A DNA stretch of 13,161 bases from JANYJJ01 sp043749975 (GTDB taxonomy: Bacteria > Pseudomonadota > Gammaproteobacteria > Burkholderiales > Burkholderiaceae_C), in contig JAYVCL010000028.1 of NCBI GenBank assembly GCA_043749975.1, forward strand, positions 1 to 13,161. The letters are read 5' to 3'. Made by a program: the position numbers and the translations under genes. The notes beneath the pieces were generated by a model. The model had not been told where the DNA came from. It searched no databases and was given only the letters and a program-made list of their open reading frames with translations. This document shows positions 1 to 5,887 of this stretch, piece after piece (position 1 is the stretch's first letter; the number at the start of each line of letters is the position of its first letter).

Positions 1-1
1 G

Positions 2-2104
2 GTGATCGCAACCACGCGCGACGCGGCCCGCCGCGCCGCGGCGCTCGCCAAAGACGTGCTGCACGCGCAAACGCTGCACGCCGTGCTGACACCCGAAGAA
101 GCGCACGCCAAGGGTCAGTACGTGCTGCCGGCGATGCACCTGAACAGAAGCAGCACGCCGGGTGGCGCGCGCGCCGCCATCGACGCCGCGCCGCATCGCC
201 TGCACGGCACATGGAACGTCGGCGGGCAAGAGCAGTTCTACCTCGAAGGCCAGATCAGCTACGCGATTCCGCAAGAAGACGACGGCATGCAGGTGCACTG
301 CTCGACCCAGCACCCGAGCGAGATGCAGCACCTGGTGGCGCGCGCGCTGAACCTGCGCTCGCACCACGTGCAGGTCGAATGTCGGCGCATGGGCGGCGGC
401 TTCGGTGGCAAGGAATCGCAGTCGGCGCCGTTCGCCTGCATCGCGGCCATCGCGGCGCGCCGGCTGAACCGCCCGGTGAAGCTGCGGCTGGATCGCGACG
501 ACGACTTCCTCATCACCGGCCGACGCCATTGCTTCTGCTACGAATACGAAGCCGGCTTCGACGACGAAGGTCATCTGCTCGGGGTCGAAATCACCCTGGT
601 GTCACGGGCCGGTCATTCGGCCGATTTGTCGGGGCCGGTGATGACGCGCGCGTTGTGCCATGTCGACAACGCCTACTGGCTGCCCGACGTGGCGCTGCAC
701 GGCCATTGCGCCAAGACGAACACGCAGAGCAACACCGCCTTTCGCGGCTTCGGCGGGCCGCAGGGCGCGATCGTGATCGAACAGATTCTGGACAGCATCG
801 CGCGCCGCTTGCAGCGCGACCCGCTGGACGTTCGACGCGCCAACTTCTACGGCACGACGACCGACAACCTCACGCCCGAACGCAGGAACGGCGTTGTCAC
901 GCCCGAACGCAGCAACGGCGTTGTCACGCCGTATGGTCAAGTGGTCGACGACAACCTCATCCACGCGCTGAGCGCCGAGCTGGAAACCCGCAGCGACTAC
1001 CGCGCACGGCGCGCCGCCATCGCCGGGTTCAACGCACACAGCCCGGTGCTCAAGCGCGGCATCGCGTTCACGCCGGTGAAGTTCGGCATCTCGTTCAACC
1101 TGAAGCACCTGAACCAGGCCGGCGCGCTGGTGCATGTGTACGGCGACGGCTCGGTTCTGGTCAACCACGGCGGCACCGAGATGGGCCAGGGCCTGCATAC
1201 CAAGGTGGCGCAGGTGGTGGCGCATGAACTGGGCGTGGGCTTGGCCCGCGTGCGCGTCAGCGCCACCGACACGCAGAAGGTCGCCAACACCTCGGCCACC
1301 GCCGCCAGCACCGGGTCTGACCTGAACGGCAAGGCGGCGCAAGACGCAGCGCGGCAGATTCGCGAGCGGCTGGCCGCGTGCATGGCGCGCCGCCATGGCG
1401 GCCTGGCGAGCCAGGTCGTGTTCTCGAACGACAGCGTGCAGGCGAACGGCACGACGTTGAGCTTCAACGCGCTGGTCGCGCTGGCTTACCTGGACCGGGT
1501 TCAGCTCTGGTCCGACGGCTTCTACGCCACGCCGGGGCTGAGTTGGGACAAGGACACGATGCAGGGCCACCCGTTCTATTACTTCGCCTACGGCGCGGCT
1601 GTCAGCGAGGTGGTGGTCGACACGCTGAGCGGCGAATGCAAGCTGCTGCGCGCCGACCTGCTGCACGATGCCGGCCGCTCGCTGAACCCCGCGCTCGACA
1701 TCGGCCAGGTCGAAGGTGGCTTCATTCAGGGCATGGGCTGGTTGACGACGGAAGAACTCGTCTGGCATCCGGCCGACGGCTCCGAGAATGCTGGAACGCT
1801 GAGCACGCACGCGCCGAGCACCTACAAAATTCCCACCGCCAACGACTGCCCGCCGGTGTTCAACGTGCGGCTGTACGACACGCAGAACGCGCAAGACAGC
1901 ATCCACCGCAGCAAGGCCACCGGCGAGCCGCCGCTGCTGCTGGCGTTCTCGGTCTTCTTCGCGATCCGCGATGCGGTGTCGGCGGTGGGCGGGCACCTGG
2001 TGGACCCGCCGCTGTCGGCCCCGGCGACGAGCGAGGCGATCTTGCGCGCGGTGACGGCGGTGCAGCGGCTGGCCCCTTGTCTCCACCCCGTCGAGTGGGA
2101 GTGA
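2..2104 (+). CDS. xdhB: Xanthine dehydrogenase, molybdopterin-binding subunit (5' end missing)
   Basis: Large molybdopterin subunit of bacterial xanthine dehydrogenase, which oxidises hypoxanthine and xanthine to urate in the cytoplasm with the FAD/iron-sulfur subunit XdhA. The reading frame is open at the left edge, so about 700 residues are visible and the N-terminus is lost; the GTG at base 2 is not a credible start. Visible family motifs, numbered from base 2, are GGGFGGKE at 131-138, the NTAFRGFGGPQG segment, GGTEMGQG with the following helix, the GQVEGGFIQGMGW segment, and GEPP with the expected catalytic glutamate at 642 (codon 1925-1927). An in-frame 27-bp tandem duplication (871-924) adds residues just before the TPYGQ segment. 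The gene ends in TGA overlapping the GTG of xdhC. A shared operon with xdhC, and an upstream xdhA, is very likely. The family assignment is secure. Confidence 0.95.
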   Translation: MIATTRDAARRAAALAKDVLHAQTLHAVLTPEEAHAKGQYVLPAMHLNRSSTPGGARAAIDAAPHRLHGTWNVGGQEQFYLEGQISYAIPQEDDGMQVHCSTQHPSEMQHLVARALNLRSHHVQVECRRMGGGFGGKESQSAPFACIAAIAARRLNRPVKLRLDRDDDFLITGRRHCFCYEYEAGFDDEGHLLGVEITLVSRAGHSADLSGPVMTRALCHVDNAYWLPDVALHGHCAKTNTQSNTAFRGFGGPQGAIVIEQILDSIARRLQRDPLDVRRANFYGTTTDNLTPERRNGVVTPERSNGVVTPYGQVVDDNLIHALSAELETRSDYRARRAAIAGFNAHSPVLKRGIAFTPVKFGISFNLKHLNQAGALVHVYGDGSVLVNHGGTEMGQGLHTKVAQVVAHELGVGLARVRVSATDTQKVANTSATAASTGSDLNGKAAQDAARQIRERLAACMARRHGGLASQVVFSNDSVQANGTTLSFNALVALAYLDRVQLWSDGFYATPGLSWDKDTMQGHPFYYFAYGAAVSEVVVDTLSGECKLLRADLLHDAGRSLNPALDIGQVEGGFIQGMGWLTTEELVWHPADGSENAGTLSTHAPSTYKIPTANDCPPVFNVRLYDTQNAQDSIHRSKATGEPPLLLAFSVFFAIRDAVSAVGGHLVDPPLSAPATSEAILRAVTAVQRLAPCLHPVEWE
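871..924 (+). repeat. 27-bp in-frame tandem duplication inside xdhB
   Basis: Two adjacent 27-bp units (871-897 and 898-924) differ at only one base (G at 885, C at 912), and the next six bases begin a third copy. At protein level the sequence TPERRNGVV is followed by TPERSNGVV and then TPYGQ. Because 27 is a multiple of three, the frame is kept. Each unit contains an imperfect AACGC / GCGTT inverted pair. As I recall the family, homologues run directly into a single TPYGQ-type segment, so this looks like a local expansion in a surface loop between the molybdopterin-binding segments. Confidence 0.8.
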
Positions 2105-2916
2105 AAGCATTCGCCGCCCACCTGCTGGCGGCAGGCGAACCGGCGGTGCTGATCGCCGTGACGCATGCCAAAGGTTCGGTGCCGCGCGAGGCGGGCACGC
2201 GCATGCTGGTGACCGCATCAACCGCCGTCGGCAGCATCGGCGGCGGCCACCTGGAGCTGCAAGCCATCGCATTTGCGCGCGAGATGCTGAACCGCGCTGA
2301 CGCCGCCCCGCGCAGCCAGCACTACCCGCTCGGCCCGGCGCTGGGCCAGTGCTGCGGCGGCGCGGTGACGTTGGGCTTCGAGCGGCTGAGTACACAGCAT
2401 CTGCCGAGCTGGCCGTTGACCGCACCGCGCTTTGCGTTGCAGCTCTACGGTGCCGGCCATGTGGGGCGAGCCATCGCGCGCTTGCTGGCCACGCTGGATG
2501 TGAGCGTCGACTGGATCGACGAGCGCGATGATGAATTTCCCGCCGCGCTGATCGACGGCGGCTGGCCCGCGCACATCCGCAAAGTGGCGGTCGACGGCGT
2601 CGAAGGCGAAGTGCGCAGCGCCCCCGCGGGCGCGTTCTACCTGGTGCTGACGCACCGGCACGACCTCGACCTGCGCATCACCGAAGCGGTTCTGCGACGC
2701 GGCGATTTCGGCTTTCTGGGCTTGATCGGATCGCGCACCAAGCGACAAGGCTTCGTGCACCGCTTCGAGCAACTCGGCATCGCGGCCGAGACGATCGAGC
2801 GCATGACCTGCCCGATCGGCCTGCCCGCCATCGACGGCAAGGAGCCCGAAGTGATCGCGGTGTCGGTGGTCGCGCAACTGCTTGCGTTGAGCGCGAAAGA
2901 CCGACCGCCGGGATGA
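2101..2916 (+). CDS. xdhC: Xanthine dehydrogenase accessory protein XdhC
   Basis: Cytoplasmic accessory protein that, from work on the family, binds sulfurated molybdenum cofactor and delivers it to XdhB; it is not a subunit of the final enzyme. The product has 271 residues. The N-terminal XdhC/CoxI domain shows AKGSVPREAGTRML, GGGHLE and the hallmark GQCCGG motif; the C-terminal Rossmann-like domain shows GAGHVGRAIARLL and later THRHDLDL, GLIGSRTKR and CPIGLPAIDGKEP. The GTG at 2101 overlaps the xdhB stop codon (GTGA), which points to translational coupling; another in-frame GTG lies two codons upstream at 2095. There is no separate Shine-Dalgarno, though a GGGAG directly precedes the GTG. 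The gene order xdhB-xdhC is the usual one. A terminator follows within a few bases. Confidence 0.94.
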   Translation: MKAFAAHLLAAGEPAVLIAVTHAKGSVPREAGTRMLVTASTAVGSIGGGHLELQAIAFAREMLNRADAAPRSQHYPLGPALGQCCGGAVTLGFERLSTQHLPSWPLTAPRFALQLYGAGHVGRAIARLLATLDVSVDWIDERDDEFPAALIDGGWPAHIRKVAVDGVEGEVRSAPAGAFYLVLTHRHDLDLRITEAVLRRGDFGFLGLIGSRTKRQGFVHRFEQLGIAAETIERMTCPIGLPAIDGKEPEVIAVSVVAQLLALSAKDRPPG

Positions 2917-2950
2917 AAAAAGGGCACCTGAATTCGCAGGTACCCTTCTT
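2917..2950 (-). terminator. Intrinsic terminator shared by convergent xdhC and fasciclin genes
   Basis: The stem 2920-2930 pairs with 2937-2947 (AAGGG, one C/A mismatch, ACCTG) around a six-base loop. Read on the minus strand it is followed at once by a run of T (complement of A 2916-2921), the classic rho-independent form, so it mainly serves the fasciclin unit. Read on the plus strand it follows the xdhC stop and is trailed by a weaker CTTCTT stretch, so it may act in both directions. Confidence 0.8.
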
Positions 2951-2962
2951 ACATTTCAAGCT

Positions 2963-3050
2963 CCCGTTTGAAAAACAAACGCCGGGCCGCCCCAAGTGTT
3001 TTTCATCCCCCACGGGGGGCGGACGACGTATGGCGTCGGCCTGGGGGCAC
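2963..3050. repeat. REP-like GC-rich hairpin element
   Basis: This non-coding stretch between the terminator and the fasciclin stop codon is full of short inverted repeats: CGTTTG/CAAACG (2965-2970 with 2976-2981), CCGCCCC/GGGGCGG (2987-2993 with 3016-3022), an inner CCCCC/GGGGG, and CGACG/CGTCG (3024-3028 with 3034-3038). The pattern of a GCCGCCCCAAG start, a CCCC-CACGGGGGG core and a CTGGGGGC end resembles dispersed repeats I associate with Comamonadaceae intergenic regions; copy number cannot be seen here. It lies in what would be the 3' untranslated region of the fasciclin mRNA, before its terminator. Confidence 0.5.
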
Positions 3051-3081
3051 TATTGAGTCGCCTGGAGAATCGCGCTTTGGC

Positions 3082-3534
3082 TTACTTCGGGATCACCACC
3101 GAGTCGATGACATGGATCACACCGTTGTCGGCCACGATGTCGGTCGCCGTGACCTTGGCGTTGTCGACCGTCACGCCACCGGTGGTGCCGATGGTCAGCT
3201 CCGAGCCTTGTACGGTCTTGACCTTGCCGGCCTTCACGTCAGCCGCCATCACCTTGCCTGCCACCACGTGGTAGGTCAGCACCTGGGTCAGCTTGGCCTT
3301 GTCGGCCAGCAGTGCGTCGAGTTGGGCCTTGGGCACTTTGGCAAAGGCCGCGTCGGTGGGCGCGAACACGGTGAACGGGCCGGGGCCCTTCAAGGTCTCG
3401 ACCAGGCCGGCCGCTTGCAGCGCGGTGGCCAGCGTCTTGAACGTTCCGGCACCGACGGCGGTGTCGACGATGTCCTTGGCCTGCACCGACAGTGCGGCCA
3501 GGGCGAGGGTGGAAACAACAAACAGCTTCTTCAT
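3082..3534 (-). CDS. Small secreted single-domain fasciclin (FAS1) protein
   Basis: A 150-residue exported protein made almost wholly of one FAS1 domain, a fold linked in other organisms to adhesion and surface interactions; the role of such bacterial proteins is not settled. The signal peptide is residues 1-19 (MKK, hydrophobic core, VQA before the predicted cut), with no lipobox cysteine. FAS1 landmarks are TVFAPTDAAF at about 54-63, the LTYHV segment at 86-90 and the C-terminal NGVIHVIDSVVIP. The ATG at 3534 is preferred over the one at 3546 because the latter overlaps the GGAG ribosome site. The gene follows the frameshifted two-domain FAS1 lipoprotein by 42 bp on the same strand and is probably cotranscribed with it. 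It is intact. Confidence 0.9.
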   Translation of the reverse strand: MKKLFVVSTLALAALSVQAKDIVDTAVGAGTFKTLATALQAAGLVETLKGPGPFTVFAPTDAAFAKVPKAQLDALLADKAKLTQVLTYHVVAGKVMAADVKAGKVKTVQGSELTIGTTGGVTVDNAKVTATDIVADNGVIHVIDSVVIPK

Positions 3535-3540
3535 ACAAAA

Positions 3541-3544
3541 CTCC
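3541..3544 (-). promoter_or_regulatory. Ribosome binding site fixing the start of the small FAS1 gene
   Basis: GGAG on the minus strand lies six bases before the ATG at 3534. It overlaps the alternative upstream ATG (3544-3546), which has no site of its own, so the MKKLFV start giving a standard signal peptide is the better choice. Confidence 0.6.
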
Positions 3545-3576
3545 ATATGAGGTTGAAAGTAAAACGAAAACCTGAA

Positions 3577-4068
3577 TCAAGGGGCCGGCAAGATCACTTT
3601 GTCGATCACGTGGATCACACCATTGCTGGTGAGAACGTCGGTGCTGACGATGTTCGAAGCGCGGCCCCGTTTATCAGTCACGACTAGAGCGCCACTGACG
3701 GCAAAAGTTTCACCTTGCACTGTTGCAATCGGTGTCCCCACCGGCACCTGCGCCTTCAACACCAGGCCCGGGACCACGTGGTACGTCAACACCTTGGCCA
3801 AGAAAGCGGTGTTGGCGAACAGGGCTGCCTTGGTGGTGTTGAGTTCGGTCAGCGCGGCAGCGAAAGCAGCGTTGGTGGGCACGAAAACGGTGAATGGGCC
3901 GGCGCCGCTGAGCGTACCGCCCAGGTTCGCCGCGGTCACGGCTTCGACGAGGATGCTGAACTCGGGATTTGCCGCGATGGCGGTCTGCACGATGGTCTTG
4001 TCCGGGGGCAGCAACACCTTGTCGACGGCATGAATCACGCCGTTGCTGGCGGCGATGTCGGCCGTCAC
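3577..4068 (-). CDS. 3' fragment of the FAS1 lipoprotein: end of domain 1 and complete domain 2
   Basis: This frame begins at a GTG (4068) that overlaps the upstream TGA, but the start is inside FAS1 domain 1 (TADIAASNGVIHAVDKVLLPP), so it is not a natural gene start. A full second FAS1 domain follows, with FSILVEAVTAANL, TVFVPTNAAF, LTYHVVPG and NGVIHVIDKVILP. Without a signal peptide the product could not be exported on its own. It is listed because an automatic caller may report it as a separate gene. Confidence 0.5.
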   Translation of the reverse strand: MTADIAASNGVIHAVDKVLLPPDKTIVQTAIAANPEFSILVEAVTAANLGGTLSGAGPFTVFVPTNAAFAAALTELNTTKAALFANTAFLAKVLTYHVVPGLVLKAQVPVGTPIATVQGETFAVSGALVVTDKRGRASNIVSTDVLTSNGVIHVIDKVILPAP

Positions 4069-4511
4069 GATGTTCGAAGTGCGGTTGCTCCCGTCGTGAT
4101 GCGCAACCCCGACTCCACGCTGTCGATCTTGAAAAATGCACCCTGAACCGTGGTGTTAGGCAGGCCGGGTTTGATGTCGGCCTTGGCCACCTTGGCGGGC
4201 AGCACGTGGTACGTGAGCACCGCCTTGAGCAAGGCCTTGTCGGCCAGCAATTGCGCCTTCGTGAGCTTCAACTCGGTGAGCAGGGCGGCGAACGCGTCGT
4301 TGGTGGGCGCGAACACGGTGAACGGCCCGCTGCCCGACAGCGTGGTTGCCAGGTCGGCTGCGATCACGGCCTCGACCAAGATGCTGAACTGCGCATTGGC
4401 TTGCGCTGTTTGCACGACATTCACAGCGGCCGGATGGTCATCACCACCGCCGCATGCGGTGACGACTGCCACCGTGGCAACGGCGGCAAATCTCTTGATC
4501 CAAAACAACAT
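4065..4511 (-). CDS. 5' fragment of the FAS1 lipoprotein: signal peptide and most of domain 1
   Basis: This 148-residue frame starts with a short lipoprotein signal peptide ending VVTAC, so Cys20 would be lipidated and the protein anchored in the outer membrane. FAS1 domain 1 runs from about residue 34, with TVFAPTNDAF at 65-74 and LTYHVLPA at 99-106. Real homology ends around residue 139 (LRIT); the last nine residues are out of frame. As it stands, the fragment lacks the final beta strands of the domain and would probably be unstable. Confidence 0.6.
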   Translation of the reverse strand: MLFWIKRFAAVATVAVVTACGGGDDHPAAVNVVQTAQANAQFSILVEAVIAADLATTLSGSGPFTVFAPTNDAFAALLTELKLTKAQLLADKALLKAVLTYHVLPAKVAKADIKPGLPNTTVQGAFFKIDSVESGLRITTGATALRTS

Positions 4512-4705
4512 GATCGGAACTCCTTGAGCAGGACGATGAAAGTGCGCGGTAGGGATGCCGCAGATGCCGCGTGACGAACTTCACGAATCGGCCAGTTGCG
4601 GAATGTGAACCAATCAGTCTTCCATTTCAACTGTACGGTCATATTACAACCAATTGGTATTTTTATGCCGAATTGTTCGCCGCCAGACGAAGACCGCGCG
4701 CAGCG

Positions 4706-5770
4706 CTAAACCGGTGCGTCTGCCCGCACCGCCCAGCGCAATTTCGCCGAACTCGAGCGCGGGTTGGCGCGCTGTTCATCGAACGAGGGCCGGATGAAAT
4801 CGGCGGCAATGCGCTGGTAGTCGCCGCAGCGTTCGCCAATCTGAAACGCCTTTTTGACGCGTCTGTCTTCGCCCGAATGAAAGCTCAAAATCGCCACCCG
4901 CCCGCCCGGCTTCAGGCACGCCGGCAGCGAGGCCAAAAACTGGTCGAGCACGCCAAATTCGTCGTTCACCGCAATGCGCAGCGCTTGAAACGTGCGCTGC
5001 AAGGCCCGCCTGGTTTCGAGCTGGCGTTCGCCCTCGGGCAGCTTGCGCGGCAAGGCGGCGTTCAGCGTGGCGCGTACCTTCGCGGCCAGCTCGGCGGTGG
5101 TCTGGATGTACTGCCCCTGCAACGCGGCAGCCAGCGCCACGGCATGCGGCTCGTCGGCGTTGTCGACCAACAAATCGCGCAGGTTTTGGCGCGTCACCGA
5201 CAGCAGCAAGTCAGACGCGCTTTGCCCGTTGTCGGGGTCGAGCCGCAAGTCGAGCGGGCCGTCGAGCTTGAAGCTGAAACCGCGCGCCGGGTTGTCGATC
5301 TGCATCGACGAGACACCCAGGTCGGCCAGCACGAAGTCGAAGCCGCCGCCGGCCTCGGGCAGCAGTTCGGCCACTGCGGCGAAGTTCATCCGCCGCACCA
5401 CCAGCATCGACGCCGAGAAGCCAAGCCGGCGCAGGCGCGCTTCGGTGCGCGGCAATTCCAGCGGGTCCACGTCCAGCGCAAACAGCCGCCCGCCCGGGGC
5501 GATCAGCGGCAGCATTTCTTGCGCGTGACCGCCGAATCCCAGCGTGGCGTCCAGCCCGGTTTCACCGGCTTGGGGTCTCAGGATGTCGAGAATCTCGGCC
5601 ACACAAATCGGCCGGTGCATGCCGGCGGGTGTTTGCCCGCGCTGCATCACCTTGAGTACCTCGTCGGCATGCGTGGCCGGGTTCAGCTCTTTGTACTTCT
5701 GCTCGAAGTGCTTCGGGTGCGTGCCCTGGTAGCGCACGCGGCGCTTGTGGGGTGGGGTCGCCTCGGCCAT
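4706..5770 (-). CDS. rsmH: RsmH-type 16S rRNA (cytosine-1402 N4) methyltransferase, non-dcw form
   Basis: SAM-dependent methyltransferase of the RsmH/MraW family; the canonical enzyme methylates N4 of C1402 in the ribosomal decoding site. The product has 354 residues, about 40 more than the usual length, owing to a basic N-terminal extension (RRVRYQGTHPKHFEQKYKELNP at 10-31). Family motifs are LDATLGFGGHA at 73-83, ALDVDP at 98-103, FVLADLGVSSMQID at 146-159, FQALRIAVNDE at 261-271 and NPRSSSAKLRWA near the C-terminus. The canonical HSLEDR motif reads HSGEDR here (298-303). No mraZ, ftsL or ftsI lies beside it. The ATG at 5770 is chosen because family similarity starts there and further extension would run into the divergent gene; no strong ribosome site is visible. 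It may be a second RsmH-like paralogue with altered specificity. Confidence 0.88.
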   Translation of the reverse strand: MAEATPPHKRRVRYQGTHPKHFEQKYKELNPATHADEVLKVMQRGQTPAGMHRPICVAEILDILRPQAGETGLDATLGFGGHAQEMLPLIAPGGRLFALDVDPLELPRTEARLRRLGFSASMLVVRRMNFAAVAELLPEAGGGFDFVLADLGVSSMQIDNPARGFSFKLDGPLDLRLDPDNGQSASDLLLSVTRQNLRDLLVDNADEPHAVALAAALQGQYIQTTAELAAKVRATLNAALPRKLPEGERQLETRRALQRTFQALRIAVNDEFGVLDQFLASLPACLKPGGRVAILSFHSGEDRRVKKAFQIGERCGDYQRIAADFIRPSFDEQRANPRSSSAKLRWAVRADAPV

Positions 5771-5851
5771 GCGCAGATTGTCATGCACTGCGTCAGTGGC
5801 ATTGCGATATACCCGCAGTGTTGATGATGTGGTGTGTGCGGTTGCGGCGTA

Positions 5852-5878
5852 CCTTGCGCGCAGGCGTTGACCGCAAGG
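5852..5878 (+). promoter_or_regulatory. Hairpin that would mask the ribosome site of the App1-like gene
   Basis: CCTTGCG (5852-5858) is perfectly complementary to CGCAAGG (5872-5878), leaving a 13-base loop. The right arm covers the first four bases of the AAGGAG Shine-Dalgarno (5875-5880) that lies seven bases before the ATG at 5888. In an mRNA this could limit ribosome access. Function is inferred from the pairing only. Confidence 0.4.
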
Positions 5879-5887
5879 AGTGATGAG

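Larger units (their letters stand above)
3577..4511 (-). pseudogene. Two-domain fasciclin (FAS1) lipoprotein, broken by a -1 frameshift near 4095
   Basis: Taken together, two overlapping frames encode one protein of about 311 residues: a lipoprotein signal peptide followed by two FAS1 domains. The first frame (4511-4065) breaks off near the end of domain 1 with a run of unrelated residues and TGA. The other frame supplies the missing end of domain 1 (DGSNRTSNIV, then NGVIHAVDKVLLPP) and all of domain 2. Adding one base between 4095 and 4096 restores a continuous FAS1 sequence, and the same DxxGxxSNIV-type segment is intact in domain 2, which supports a deletion. No slippery heptamer is visible, so programmed frameshifting is unlikely; the cause is a true mutation or a sequencing/assembly error. 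An AAGGAG ribosome site (4520-4525) stands eight bases before the ATG. Confidence 0.85.

Noticed and set aside
602..2425. Long 607-residue minus-strand open frame opposite xdhB/xdhC
   Set aside because: It lies antisense to a strongly conserved enzyme, its product is arginine/alanine-rich with no recognisable domain, and long antisense frames are normal at high GC.
2968..3687. 239-residue plus-strand open frame opposite the small FAS1 gene
   Set aside because: The protein is a reverse-complement shadow of the FAS1 coding sequence and runs through the REP-like repeat.
4065..4068. GTGA overlap as a genuine coupled start for the second FAS1 fragment
   Set aside because: The GTG lies in the middle of FAS1 domain 1, and the product would have no signal peptide; a one-base deletion upstream explains the arrangement better.
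4085..4105. Programmed -1 ribosomal frameshift joining the two FAS1 frames
   Set aside because: There is no slippery X-XXY-YYZ heptamer and no obvious downstream pseudoknot at the change of frame.
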